64,000 bases of DNA from Chryseobacterium aquaeductus (GCF_905175375.1 NZ_CAJIMS010000001.1:3038001-3102000); one strand, 5' to 3'; shown: positions 33,739-43,070, counted from the first letter of the stretch. The notes: a model not told the origin generated them from the letters alone. Translations and numbers: made by a program.

Positions 33739-34992
33739 TTAAAGCATTTTTAAAGTATTCACTTCCAAATCTGTAAGGATTCTCCAGTGTCCTCTTTTGA
33801 TGTTTTTCTTTGTCATTCCTGCGAACATTACTCTGTCAAGAGCTTCCACCTCATATCCTAATCTTTGGAAAATTCTTCTGATGACACGGTTCCAGCCAAT
33901 GTGGATTTCCATTCCGATTTCATTTTTAGGTTTCCCTTCAATGAACGAAATTTGATCAACCGTTGCTATACCTTCTTCAAGACGAATACCTTCAACAATC
34001 AATTTCATGTCTTCATTAGTTAATTTCTTATCCAAAGTTACATGATAGATCTTTTTGGCATCAAAAGACGGGTGCGTCAATTTTTTCGTCATGTGTCCGT
34101 CATTTGTCAAAAGAATAACTCCCGTTGTAGAACGATCTAGTCTTCCAACTGGGAATACACGGTACGGAGATGCATTTGCAACCAAATCCATTACTGTTTT
34201 TCTTGCTTTGTCATCTTTGGTTGTAGAAATGTAACCTTTTGGCTTATTTAAAAGTATATAAACCGGTTTTTCCGGAGTGATACCTTGTCCGTCGAAAACC
34301 ACTTTATCCGTTTTCTCAACCTGATATCCCATTTCTGTAACTACCTGTCCGTTAACTTCTACTAATCCCTGAACGATTAGTTCATCAGCTTCTCTCCTGC
34401 TGCAGATTCCTGAGTTTGCAATGTATTTATTTAGACGGATCGTATCTTTATGTACATCTTTTTCAACCTTCTTGAATCTTCTTTTCTGTACAAAAGATTT
34501 TGCTCTGTCATCATCTCTGTCAGTTTTTTCGCTTCCGGGTTTTCTTCCGTATTTTAAACTGCCTCTTTCGTATTTTCCTCTTACATCTGAGCTGCTTCTT
34601 CCTTCACCACCTCTCTTGAAGCTGGTTTTTCCAAAAGACTTTCTCTCTTCACTTTGATTAGATACAAATGGTTCTTTTTCAGTTTTAGCATATTTTTTTT
34701 CCATTCGACTCTCATAGCTCGTATCAGATCTCCTAGAATCGGGTTTTTTGAAAGGTTTAGAGCCGTCTGTATCTCTATCACTTCTGCTGAATGGCTTTTT
34801 CTCAAATTTTGATGAGCCGCTTTCATTTCTATCTTTTGGTTCAAAACTTCTTTCACCAGTTTTAGAAAATGGTTTTTTGAAAGATCTTGATTCTGAAGAA
34901 TTTCCAGATTTAGGAGAGCGAGGACTGTCCGAATTTCTTGTTGAAGATCTCGGTTTTTTTGGTCTTCCTGAATTATTATTGTCTCTGCTCAT
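33739..34992 (-). CDS. RsuA/RluB-type pseudouridine synthase with long basic N-terminal tail
   Basis: 417 residues. Residues 1-175 are a low-complexity, Ser/Arg/Lys/Gly-rich tail (repeated KKPFSRSD, KPFKKPDSRRSD motifs), probably disordered and RNA-binding. Then an S4 domain (IRLNKYIANSGICSRREADELI) and the catalytic domain with VGRLDRSTTGVILLTNDG (catalytic Asp) and LNKPKGYISTTKD. It isomerises a uridine in 23S or 16S rRNA. Its -7 element TATCTTTG (complement of 35007-35014) is 14 bases upstream of the ATG, divergent from aroB. Confidence 0.92.
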   Translation of the reverse strand: MSRDNNNSGRPKKPRSSTRNSDSPRSPKSGNSSESRSFKKPFSKTGERSFEPKDRNESGSSKFEKKPFSRSDRDTDGSKPFKKPDSRRSDTSYESRMEKKYAKTEKEPFVSNQSEERKSFGKTSFKRGGEGRSSSDVRGKYERGSLKYGRKPGSEKTDRDDDRAKSFVQKRRFKKVEKDVHKDTIRLNKYIANSGICSRREADELIVQGLVEVNGQVVTEMGYQVEKTDKVVFDGQGITPEKPVYILLNKPKGYISTTKDDKARKTVMDLVANASPYRVFPVGRLDRSTTGVILLTNDGHMTKKLTHPSFDAKKIYHVTLDKKLTNEDMKLIVEGIRLEEGIATVDQISFIEGKPKNEIGMEIHIGWNRVIRRIFQRLGYEVEALDRVMFAGMTKKNIKRGHWRILTDLEVNTLKML

Positions 34993-35006
34993 TCTAAATA
35001 TTTTTG

Positions 35007-35055
35007 CAAAGATAGTGATTTAGTTACGAGTTAGAAATTAAGAATCATAACTTTG
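35007..35055. promoter_or_regulatory. Divergent promoters of the pseudouridine synthase and aroB
   Basis: TAnnTTTG elements on both strands: TATCTTTG (minus, complement of 35007-35014) and TAACTTTG (plus, 35048-35055). Confidence 0.5.
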
Positions 35056-35094
35056 TACAATTGTTTGCTTATTAATTCACTTAAAAATCAAAAA

Positions 35095-36141
35095 ATGATT
35101 ACTTTTTTAGACCGTGATTTTTCTCAACTCAACGATTTTCTAACCGAAAACCCATTCAGTAAAATTTTTATCCTTGTAGACGAAAATACTCATGAATATT
35201 GTCTTCCCGTACTTTTGGGAAATTTGGAAACCGAAATCAGTTTTGAAATTTTGGAAGTTGAGCCGGGTGAAGAAATGAAAAATATTCAGACAGTTAATCA
35301 TCTGTGGGAAATTTTAACGGAAATGCAGGCTGACCGCAAAGCATTGATTATCAATTTGGGCGGTGGCGTGATTACCGACATGGGTGGTTTTGTTTCGTCT
35401 ACTTATAAAAGAGGAATTCAGTTTATCAATATTCCTACTACTCTATTATCGATGTGTGATGCTTCTATTGGCGGAAAAACCGGAATTGATCTTATGCATT
35501 ATAAAAATATGGTGGGGACATTTAGTTTTCCTGAGCAGATTTTTGTGTATCCTCAATTTTTAGAAACACTTCCCTATAAAGAACTGCGAAGTGGCTTTGC
35601 AGAAATGCTGAAACATGGATTGATTGCTGACAAAACTCATTGGGAAAATCTTATTCAAATTCAGAAGATTGATGCTGAAGGTATTTTTCCGCATATCCAG
35701 ACTTCGATGGATATTAAACAGAACGTTGTAGAAAAAGATTTTCACGAGAAGAATGTAAGAAAAACCCTAAACTTCGGTCACACCATTGGTCATGCAATAG
35801 AAAGTTTATATTTAGAAAAAGGAAATCCTATTCTTCATGGTGAAGCTGTTGCACTGGGTATGACCTGCGAAACCCATCTTTCGTTCTTAGAAGGTTTACT
35901 ATCTGAAGAAGATGCGGAAACCATTATTTCAAATATTTCCAGATATTATTCATTTTTAGATTTAAGTGATTTTAAATACGATGATATTTTCAAACTTTTA
36001 TTAAACGACAAAAAGAATGAAGAAAGCAAAATCAATTTTTCTCTGCTTTCCGGAATTGGCTCTTGCATTTTTGATTATCAATGTAAAACAAAAAACATCC
36101 AGAATTCATTAGATTTTTATAAAAAAATCAGCCAATTTTAG
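35095..36141 (+). CDS. aroB: 3-dehydroquinate synthase
   Basis: 348 residues from the ATG at 35095; the open frame reaches back to a TTG at 35053 but that overlaps the -7 element. NAD- and metal-binding blocks: LGGGVITDMGGFVSSTYKRG, NIPTTLLSMCDASIGGKTGID, SGFAEMLKHGLI, RKTLNFGHTIGHAIE and LHGEAVALGM (the Glu and two His that hold Zn). It makes 3-dehydroquinate from DAHP, the second step of the shikimate pathway. No other aro gene is adjacent. Confidence 0.95.
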   Translation: MITFLDRDFSQLNDFLTENPFSKIFILVDENTHEYCLPVLLGNLETEISFEILEVEPGEEMKNIQTVNHLWEILTEMQADRKALIINLGGGVITDMGGFVSSTYKRGIQFINIPTTLLSMCDASIGGKTGIDLMHYKNMVGTFSFPEQIFVYPQFLETLPYKELRSGFAEMLKHGLIADKTHWENLIQIQKIDAEGIFPHIQTSMDIKQNVVEKDFHEKNVRKTLNFGHTIGHAIESLYLEKGNPILHGEAVALGMTCETHLSFLEGLLSEEDAETIISNISRYYSFLDLSDFKYDDIFKLLLNDKKNEESKINFSLLSGIGSCIFDYQCKTKNIQNSLDFYKKISQF

Positions 36142-36395
36142 AATTAATAGCACTATGTAAACTAAATTTTTAGTTAGTATCATTGCAAGCATACTACTTT
36201 CGATTAAATTTTAAATATTTGATTATCAGTTGTTTATATTTTAATTTTATTTTTAGTGACATCTATCATGTTCAATTTCGTGTTCGAAAATCGATTTTGG
36301 CAAACAATTTGGAAGATACCACTCGTCAAACTCCAAAAAAGTTTGGTAGTAAAATTTAAAATTAGAAAAATAATAAATATTAAAAATTTAAAGTT

Positions 36396-37040
36396 ATGAA
36401 AAAGTTAATTTTAGGACTAGCGGTTACAGCAAGTTCATTAGCATTCGCTCAGACAACGACTACAACTACACCATCAATGTCTTCAGATGTAAGATTTGGT
36501 ATTAAGGCTGGTATGAACGTTTCATCTCTATCGGAAGACGCGGGTCTTGCAGATCAAAAGTCAAAAATTGGTTTTAATGCAGGTATATTCGCAACGATTC
36601 CAGTAGCAGAATCATTCAGTATTCAGCCAGAGGTTTTATACACACAATATGGTGACAAATATGATCAAGTGATTTTAGGAAACAGATATTCTAGAGCTAG
36701 ACATTTAGATTATGTTTCAGTACCTGTTATGTTCCAGTATAACTTCGTTCCAAATTTTTATGTAGAAGCTGGTCCTGAATTTGGAGTTTTAGTTAGTGCT
36801 AAAAATAAATTTAAAAATGAAACAAATAACAATGTAATCACTGAATCTGGTAACTATAAAGATGATTTGAATTCATTTAATTTAGGTATTGGTTTAGGTG
36901 CTGGTTATTATTTCACAGACAATATTGGTATTACAGCAAGATATGTTGCAGGTGTAACTGATGTAAATAAAGACAGACCAAACGGTTCTGATGCTGTAAG
37001 AAACAATACTTTCCAAGTAGGTTTAGCTTACAAATTCTAA
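36396..37040 (+). CDS. Outer-membrane beta-barrel protein (porin family)
   Basis: 214 residues with a signal peptide (cleavage after AFAQ). Alternating strands with Gly/aromatic residues and a C-terminal strand ending GLAYKF fit the PF13568-type small outer membrane barrel. Blocks such as RFGIKAGMNVSSLS, SFSIQPEVLYTQYGDKY and YVEAGPEFGVLVSA are typical of Bacteroidetes members. Function unknown, possibly structural or adhesion. Codon use suggests high expression. Confidence 0.9.
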   Translation: MKKLILGLAVTASSLAFAQTTTTTTPSMSSDVRFGIKAGMNVSSLSEDAGLADQKSKIGFNAGIFATIPVAESFSIQPEVLYTQYGDKYDQVILGNRYSRARHLDYVSVPVMFQYNFVPNFYVEAGPEFGVLVSAKNKFKNETNNNVITESGNYKDDLNSFNLGIGLGAGYYFTDNIGITARYVAGVTDVNKDRPNGSDAVRNNTFQVGLAYKF

Positions 37041-37064
37041 GAACTAGAAAAATCTTATTTCAAT

Positions 37065-37196
37065 AAAAAAGAGTCCGTCTCACAACTAGTGAAAACGGAC
37101 TTTTTTTATGATTTTTCTCGACCTCCTGTCAGAGAATGATTTTCATACAGTCGATTCTGAACCCACATCATTGAGTTGTGAGACTAACTCTTTTTA
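37065..37196. repeat. Nested inverted-repeat element after the porin gene
   Basis: Arms 37065-37087 (containing GTCTCACAACT) and 37174-37196 match at 20 of 23 positions, enclosing 86 bases. Inside the left arm AGTCCGT (37072-37078) also pairs with ACGGACT (37095-37101), followed by a T-run, forming the terminator of the porin gene. MITE-like size and layout. Confidence 0.65.
37072..37108 (+). terminator. Terminator of the porin gene
   Basis: 7-bp stem AGTCCGT / ACGGACT then TTTTTTT. It lies inside the larger inverted-repeat element, so the left arm can pair in two ways. Confidence 0.6.
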
Positions 37197-37210
37197 TATG
37201 AAATTTAATC

Positions 37211-38710
37211 TTAACTAAATAACTCTATTTCTTCTCCTTTTGCAACCGGATATTCTTCAGTGAAACATCCAAAACAATGATTTGAGGAACCTAAAATTAC
37301 CTTTAAGTTTTCCGTACTCAAAAATTCTAAAGAATCTACTCCCAGATAATCTCTCAACTGTTCGGTTGACATATTTGCAGAGATCAAATCATCCTTTGAT
37401 GGCGTGTCAATTCCTAAATAACAAGGTGCGATAATTGGTGGTGAAACACTTCTGAAATGAATTTCCTTGACACCTGCTTCTTTTAAAATTTTAACCAATC
37501 TCTTAGAAGTTGTTCCACGAACGATAGAATCATCGATGATCACTACTCTTTTTCCTTTAATTTCAGAAATAATCGGGTTTAGTTTAAGGTTCACTACCCT
37601 TTCTCTCATTTCCTGAGTTGGTACGATGAAACTTCTTCCGATATATCTGTTTTTGATCAAAACCGGACGGAAAGGTATTCCTGAAGCTTTCGAAAAACCA
37701 ATCGCAGCAGGAACTCCAGAATCAGGAACTCCAATTACAATATCGGCTTCTACAGGAGCTTGTTCCCAGATTTTCTCACCAGACTTTTCTCTGATTTCGT
37801 ATACATTGATGTTTTCTAAAGAGGAATCGGGTCTTGCAAAATAAATATATTCAAACGAACAGATTCTTTGCTTGCCTCTTTCTTCATTCACCATGTAAGA
37901 ATTTAGTTTTCCGGGCTCGTTTTCATTGGTGTAGATGATTTCTCCAGGAAGAATATCTCTTACATATTGTGCTCCAACCGCGTCTAAAGCTACAGATTCT
38001 GAAGCCACAACGTAAGTTTTTTCATCGATTGCACCTAAAACTAAAGGTCTGATTCCGTTAAAATCTCTAAAAGCGAAAAATTTATTTCTTGTCATTCCGA
38101 CAACAGAATATGCGCCTTCAATTTTCTCCATTGTAGCTTTAATCGCTCCACGAAGACCTAAATCAAGATTTTTTTGAATTAATCTTAAAATAACCTCAGA
38201 ATCTGAAGTTGCTCTGAAAACAACGCCTTCAGCTTCCAATTCTGTTTTTAATTCTCTCGCATTGGTTAAGTTACCATTATGAGCGATAGAAAGTATAATC
38301 TGGTCATATTCGTTTTTGGCAAAAAATGGCTGAAAATTATATTTCTTTTTGTCTCCTGCAGTCGTGTAACGAGTGTGCCCGATAGCAGAATTTCCCATAA
38401 AAGCTTCGGGATCCTGGATCTCTTTATAAACATCCAAAACCAAACCTTCATCTTTCATATTGGTGATTTTTCCGTCTTTCAAAACGGAAATCCCACACGC
38501 TTCCTGACCTCTGTGCTGCAAAGCAAAAAGCCCGAATTGTGAAAGAGAAAACGTATCGAGATCATTGTCAGAATACATTCCGAAGATGCCGCACTCCTCA
38601 TTCGGAGCATCAAGTCTTTCTTCTTCCTGCGTTCTGAAAAGATTTCTTCCGTAGGTTTGATTTTCAAACTGTTTTAAATATTCACTTTTATGAATGTCTA
38701 AACTTTTCAT
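37211..38710 (-). CDS. purF: Amidophosphoribosyltransferase
   Basis: 499 residues. The nucleophilic Cys is in EECGIFGMYSD (about residue 41), exposed after removal of a propeptide of about 40 residues. Glutaminase domain: LFALQHRGQEACGI, IGHTRYTT, HNGNLTN; phosphoribosyltransferase domain with VIIDDSIVRGTTSKRL and a Cys-containing region (SSNHCFGCFTEEYP) as in the 4Fe-4S type. It catalyses the first step of purine synthesis. Downstream of purC on the same strand with a 95-base gap, so a purC-purF operon. Confidence 0.96.
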   Translation of the reverse strand: MKSLDIHKSEYLKQFENQTYGRNLFRTQEEERLDAPNEECGIFGMYSDNDLDTFSLSQFGLFALQHRGQEACGISVLKDGKITNMKDEGLVLDVYKEIQDPEAFMGNSAIGHTRYTTAGDKKKYNFQPFFAKNEYDQIILSIAHNGNLTNARELKTELEAEGVVFRATSDSEVILRLIQKNLDLGLRGAIKATMEKIEGAYSVVGMTRNKFFAFRDFNGIRPLVLGAIDEKTYVVASESVALDAVGAQYVRDILPGEIIYTNENEPGKLNSYMVNEERGKQRICSFEYIYFARPDSSLENINVYEIREKSGEKIWEQAPVEADIVIGVPDSGVPAAIGFSKASGIPFRPVLIKNRYIGRSFIVPTQEMRERVVNLKLNPIISEIKGKRVVIIDDSIVRGTTSKRLVKILKEAGVKEIHFRSVSPPIIAPCYLGIDTPSKDDLISANMSTEQLRDYLGVDSLEFLSTENLKVILGSSNHCFGCFTEEYPVAKGEEIELFS

Positions 38711-38805
38711 TTTTATTTCTCTAAAATTAAAAGATTAAAAATTTAACAATTAAAAGATTACAGACTGTTTAATTTTAAAATTCTTAAATCTTTAAATAAA
38801 TTAAA

Positions 38806-39528
38806 TTACTTCTGTAAAATAGCCTTAAGGCGATTGTAGATCTCAACGTAAGCTTCAGTTACTTCGCCAAGATCTCTTCTGAATCTGTCTTTATCCAGTT
38901 TCTTCATCGTGTCTTTGTCCCAAAGTCTGCACGTGTCAGGAGAAATTTCGTCTGCTAAGATGATTTCACCAGTTGAAGTTTTACCCAATTCGATTTTAAA
39001 ATCAACCAGGATAATGTTCATTTTATCAAAAAGGTCGATCAGAATATCGTTAATGTCTGAGGTCAATTCGTACATTTCGTCAAGCTCTTCGTATGTTGCT
39101 GCACCTAAGAAAACCGCGTGGTGATCGTTGATAAGCGGATCTCCCAATTCGTCTTTTTTGTAGCAGATATCGAAAATTGTAACCGGAGATTTTATTCCTT
39201 CCTCTACACCTAATCTTTGTGCCATGCTTCCTGCAGAATAGTTTCTTACCACCATTTCCAAAGGAATAATAGATACTTTTTTTACCAATTGTTCTCTTTC
39301 GTCCAATTGCTTAATGAAATGAGTTTTGATCCCTTTTTCATTCAAATATTCAAAAATAAGAGTTGTGATGGCGTTATTCATTTCACCTTTCAAATCCACA
39401 GAACCTCTTTTTTGAGCATTAAATGCTGTAGCATCGTCTTTAAAACGTACTACCACTTCGTCAGGATTATCGGTAGCAAATACTTGTTTTGCCTTACCTT
39501 CATACAACATTTCTTTCTTTTGACTCAT
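38806..39528 (-). CDS. purC: Phosphoribosylaminoimidazole-succinocarboxamide synthase
   Basis: 240 residues. SAICAR synthetase landmarks: [16 protein letters not shown] (Gly-rich ATP loop), [82 protein letters not shown]. It converts CAIR and aspartate to SAICAR. First gene of the pair with purF. Confidence 0.96.
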   Translation of the reverse strand: MSQKKEMLYEGKAKQVFATDNPDEVVVRFKDDATAFNAQKRGSVDLKGEMNNAITTLIFEYLNEKGIKTHFIKQLDEREQLVKKVSIIPLEMVVRNYSAGSMAQRLGVEEGIKSPVTIFDICYKKDELGDPLINDHHAVFLGAATYEELDEMYELTSDINDILIDLFDKMNIILVDFKIELGKTSTGEIILADEISPDTCRLWDKDTMKKLDKDRFRRDLGEVTEAYVEIYNRLKAILQK

Positions 39529-39598
39529 AATTTTTACTTTTTTTAAAAAGGAATTCGCGAATCTACGATTTCCGTTTCTGCATTAGATTTATATTATT

Positions 39599-40294
39599 TT
39601 ACTTAATTAAAATTCCTGTTAAAACTGCTATTCCAAAACTCAGCAATGTACCGATGAGCACATATTCTGTCAGTTTTCTTTGTTTAGCCTGTGCAAGATC
39701 GCTGAATCTGAAAACAGATTTTGCTGCGACCATAAAACCTACGCCTTCCCAATGATTGACCATAATAAAAGTGAATACCAAAAGACGTTCTAATATTCCA
39801 ATATATTTTCCGGCACTGGATAAAGATTCGGTTTGTATATTGTTGTGTGCTTCAGCAACCGGAGTCCATGAAGACAGTAAAGTTTTAATAATAATCGAAG
39901 TTGGTGTCGATAAAAATAAAACTGCAACTGCGATTTTTAATAAGTTTTGATCTTTTAAAAATTCAAAATTAAATTCATTAAAATAAAAAGAAACTCCTGC
40001 AATCACTGCGATGTGCAAAAATTGGTCGATAAAAAACCATCTTTTTTTAGTTTTAACATTTTGAAAATAAAGTTTTGAGGCATCAATTACTAAATGTGAA
40101 ATTCCCACGACTACCGCTACCCACCATAACTCTGTGTTCCAAAGAAAAATAAAACTTAAGAAGTTGTGAATCAGAATGTGAAGGTACAAATATTTGCTCT
40201 TCAGTTTTATGTTTTCTTTATCTGCAACCCAAGAATTTGGCTGAAGAATAAAATCTCCAAGTAGATGTGCCAATATGAGTTGAGTAAAGATCAT
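39599..40294 (-). CDS. DUF3307 membrane protein
   Basis: 231 residues, about six hydrophobic helices (for example IFTQLILAHLLGDFILQPNSW at the start, AVVVGISHLVIDASKLY, FLHIAVIAGVSFYF). The opening AHLLGDFILQPN and the HLVIDASK block are those of DUF3307. Function unknown. It follows the SatD-like gene with a single base between stop and start, so the two form one operon under the triple operator at 40906-40988. Confidence 0.85.
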   Translation of the reverse strand: MIFTQLILAHLLGDFILQPNSWVADKENIKLKSKYLYLHILIHNFLSFIFLWNTELWWVAVVVGISHLVIDASKLYFQNVKTKKRWFFIDQFLHIAVIAGVSFYFNEFNFEFLKDQNLLKIAVAVLFLSTPTSIIIKTLLSSWTPVAEAHNNIQTESLSSAGKYIGILERLLVFTFIMVNHWEGVGFMVAAKSVFRFSDLAQAKQRKLTEYVLIGTLLSFGIAVLTGILIK

Positions 40295-40295
40295 A

Positions 40296-40901
40296 CTACA
40301 ATTCTGAGATTTTCTTTGTAAAATAGTGATTGGTTTCTACGATAAGTTCGTAGTTTGCACGTTTCAGCCTTTGGCTGATAGACGACTGCGAAATCGCAAA
40401 TTTTTTCGCAAGATCTTCTTGTGTCATGTCATTATTCATGATCATTTCGTGGATAATTTCTGCAGTTGCCATCGTCCAGCTATCAAAATCTTTTGAAGAC
40501 CATTTGAGAAGAATATTGAGATCGCGATCTAAAGACTCGTTGTTGGTTTTTATAGAAACAGTGTGTCCGTCATTCTTGAGATCGTTTAGCAATCTCCCTG
40601 AATTTACATAAGCTGTACCGTTGGATTCTGTAATTTTTTCTGATGAAAAATTTTCCTCGCCGATACCAATGGCGATCCTAACGTCTAAATTTTCCTGACT
40701 TCTTATAAGAGATTTGATGGCTAAGAAACGCCAAAAAACGTCATTAATATTACATTTGAGCTGAAATTCGTCGCCTCTGTAAATTTCCCATGTTTGTGGA
40801 GCACTTCCCCACTTTTCAAGAAGATTTTTCAGTTTGGTGATCCAAACTTGAGTGTCTGCATATTGCGAATTTATAATATCACCGGTGATGACCGCTATCA
40901 T
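40296..40901 (-). CDS. SatD-like protein with C-terminal HTH
   Basis: 201 residues from the ATG at 40901 (MIAVITGDIINSQ is the conserved start; a longer frame to 40934 lies inside the promoter). The N-terminal 140 residues match the SatD family (EIYRGDEFQLKCN, VRIAIGIGEEN, SGRLLNDLKN). The C-terminal region is an HTH (MTQEDLAKKFAISQSSISQRLKRANYELI). Likely a regulator of its own operon with the DUF3307 gene. The biological role of this pair is not established to my knowledge. Confidence 0.82.
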   Translation of the reverse strand: MIAVITGDIINSQYADTQVWITKLKNLLEKWGSAPQTWEIYRGDEFQLKCNINDVFWRFLAIKSLIRSQENLDVRIAIGIGEENFSSEKITESNGTAYVNSGRLLNDLKNDGHTVSIKTNNESLDRDLNILLKWSSKDFDSWTMATAEIIHEMIMNNDMTQEDLAKKFAISQSSISQRLKRANYELIVETNHYFTKKISEL

Positions 40902-40905
40902 TTTG

Positions 40906-40988
40906 CAAATATAAGCATTAATACTTATATACAAAAGATATAAGCAGAAACACTTATAGATGTGTAATATTAGTGAATTTGCTTATAT
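40906..40988 (-). promoter_or_regulatory. satD-like promoter with three phased operator dyads
   Basis: On the minus strand TTTG (complement of 40932-40935), 18 bases, then TATATTTG (complement of 40906-40913), a model Bacteroidetes promoter. Three 22-base dyads begin at 40909, 40938 and 40967, exactly 29 bases apart. Each has an 8-6-8 layout with half-site ATATAAG(C/T): ATATAAGC..ACTTATAT, ATATAAGC..ACTTATAG, ATATTAGT..GCTTATAT. The first occupies the spacer between -33 and -7. The predicted start of transcription falls close to the ATG at 40901. Confidence 0.8.
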
Positions 40989-41008
40989 CAATAATATGGT
41001 TTTTGAAT

Positions 41009-42880
41009 TTATCGTTTGATGAACGGATAGGTTTTTCCATCTAATTCTAATAGATAATTTCCGGTATTTAGATTCTGTATCGATATATTTTTCTTTTTGA
41101 TAAAAGGTTTTTTCTCAGTATAAATAATCTTCCCCGAAAGGTCGATGATCTGAGCTCTTTCTATGTTTTGTGTGTTTCCTTTGACGAAAATAAAATCATT
41201 GGCAGGATTTGGATAAATTTTAAATTCTTCGGTTTCCGAAAAAATATTTTCATAAACTGATAGAGATCCCAAATTTTGGCAATAGTTAGCTGCATAAGAA
41301 TCCCATTCTGTGGAACTGAAAATGGCACTTGGCTGAGTAATTGTTGATTTTCTGTAAAGCGAAATATCCGCATTTGTATTTTGGTTGAATTTTAATCCTA
41401 CAGCATCAATAGTAGTTGAATTATAAGCCAATTCTACATATTGAGTTCCCGAAAATATCATCGGATCAGACGCTGTGAGAAATTTTGCATCTGAATTTGT
41501 ATAGCACGACAAAGTTGCCTTGGGATTTAAGATGACAAAACTTTGATTATTGTCGATTTTTCCTTCGAGTTCAAAACTGTTTCCAAGATAATAATTATCA
41601 TAAACGCTATCGTAAAACTGGATATTGAGTCTATAATTATTTAAATTTATTTCGTGCCCTGTCTTATTTACAATCTCAATTGCCTTATTATTTCCGCTGC
41701 CTTCGATATATTTTACAATCATCAGATCTTTAGAATTTGTATCTGCAGCTGTTGTTGAAACAGTGATTGAATTGCTGTCTGAAGATTCCAAATAACCTTT
41801 ATCAAAGGCTCTTACCGTAAAAGAATAGGATGTGGAAGGACTTAAATGATCGATCACAATCGATGTGCTTTTTGTTGTAGCAATTGGTGTTGCAGAACCA
41901 TTCATATAAATTCTATATCCTAAAATATCGGTGTCGGTTGTTGGATTCCAGCTTAAATGAATAAAATGTGCATTTTGCTGATTTGAAACTAAAGAAATCG
42001 GTGCTAATGGAGGCGTAGCATCAGGATTTTCAGACCAAATTAAATTGATCCATTCCGGATGATCGATAAAAGGATTTCTGTTTTTTTGAATAGTATAAAC
42101 AGCATTATTTCTGTCGATTTCCTTTTGAGAAACAGGATCTAAAATATTCCACTGTTTCAGCATCTGAATGTACGGAAGATCAAACGCTCTCTCCTCAGTT
42201 CCATCAAGTTGATTTCTGTCGGTAACAGGGTTTGTGGTTGTGTCGTATTTAAAAGTTCTCAGCTTGCTTTCGTACCTCACTGCGAAGTACAATAAAGATC
42301 GGGCAATATCACCTTTAAATTCATTGATTGGCTCATATACTCTTCCTGTATAAGTCATTCCCGAAGTTCCGTTATTACCAATTTTTGAAGTATTGGTGAA
42401 GGTATAATGAATAGTAGAATTTGAAATTCCGTAAGGATAATTGCTTCTTAATTGGTTGATTCTGGCATCTGTAGGAATAACGAAAAATAGATCAGAATAC
42501 ATGGGATAATTACTGTAAAAAGTGCTTTGAGGCATTATGTGTTCACGATTATAGCCAAGTCCCTCTGCGGAAGATCCCGATACAATCTGGCTAGATATAT
42601 ATTCGTAAGCATCTGTGCCAAGAGGGTTTTCAGAATACAGATCAAGTAAAAAAGTGGTGTTAGCAATTCCATGATCATAGTAGGTGTCTAAATCAGTTTG
42701 ATTATAAAAACTCGGAAGATCACCGTAATGCCAATTGACATTTTTTTCAGAAATAATATCGTGAAGCTTAGTTTTCAATGCATAACCAGCCAGACCAGCC
42801 GTTCCGTTGTAATATCCTGCAGGAATTTGTGCATTTACAAATAGTGTAATGAATAAAACAGGAAGTAAAATTTTTTTCAT
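41009..42880 (-). CDS. Secreted endonuclease I with FN3, lamin-tail and T9SS sorting domain
   Basis: 623 residues from the ATG at 42880, which gives a signal peptide (MKKILLPVLFITLFVNAQ). Endonuclease I (EndA/NucM) domain at about 20-270 with the catalytic GYNREHIMPQSTFYS and NRNPFIDHPEW. Then a fibronectin type III domain (about 280-375), a lamin-tail-like beta domain (about 385-530) and a C-terminal T9SS type A domain (IYPNPANDFIFVKG, LDLSGKI-like block, ending YPFIKR). An extracellular DNase for nutrient or biofilm DNA is likely. Confidence 0.9.
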   Translation of the reverse strand: MKKILLPVLFITLFVNAQIPAGYYNGTAGLAGYALKTKLHDIISEKNVNWHYGDLPSFYNQTDLDTYYDHGIANTTFLLDLYSENPLGTDAYEYISSQIVSGSSAEGLGYNREHIMPQSTFYSNYPMYSDLFFVIPTDARINQLRSNYPYGISNSTIHYTFTNTSKIGNNGTSGMTYTGRVYEPINEFKGDIARSLLYFAVRYESKLRTFKYDTTTNPVTDRNQLDGTEERAFDLPYIQMLKQWNILDPVSQKEIDRNNAVYTIQKNRNPFIDHPEWINLIWSENPDATPPLAPISLVSNQQNAHFIHLSWNPTTDTDILGYRIYMNGSATPIATTKSTSIVIDHLSPSTSYSFTVRAFDKGYLESSDSNSITVSTTAADTNSKDLMIVKYIEGSGNNKAIEIVNKTGHEINLNNYRLNIQFYDSVYDNYYLGNSFELEGKIDNNQSFVILNPKATLSCYTNSDAKFLTASDPMIFSGTQYVELAYNSTTIDAVGLKFNQNTNADISLYRKSTITQPSAIFSSTEWDSYAANYCQNLGSLSVYENIFSETEEFKIYPNPANDFIFVKGNTQNIERAQIIDLSGKIIYTEKKPFIKKKNISIQNLNTGNYLLELDGKTYPFIKR

Positions 42881-43042
42881 CATAATAAATTTGCTGGCTA
42901 AATTAATAAAATATTGCATTTTATGTGAACTATTTACATTAATAATATGTTAAGATAAAAAATATAAAATTCTGATAAATAAAAGTTTATATGAAAAATT
43001 TAATCCTTGTGTTAATTTTTTTTAGTATTTCCGCATTTTAAG

Positions 43043-43050
43043 TATCTTTG
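43043..43050 (+). promoter_or_regulatory. -7 element of the acyl-CoA dehydrogenase gene
   Basis: TATCTTTG, 20 bases before the ATG; -33 element not clear. Confidence 0.45.
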
Positions 43051-43070
43051 GGCACTAACTATTATCTAAT

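Noticed and set aside
40906..40988. 29-base period taken as a CRISPR-like array
   Set aside because: Only three units, spacerless, dyad-symmetric, and overlapping a promoter; no cas genes.
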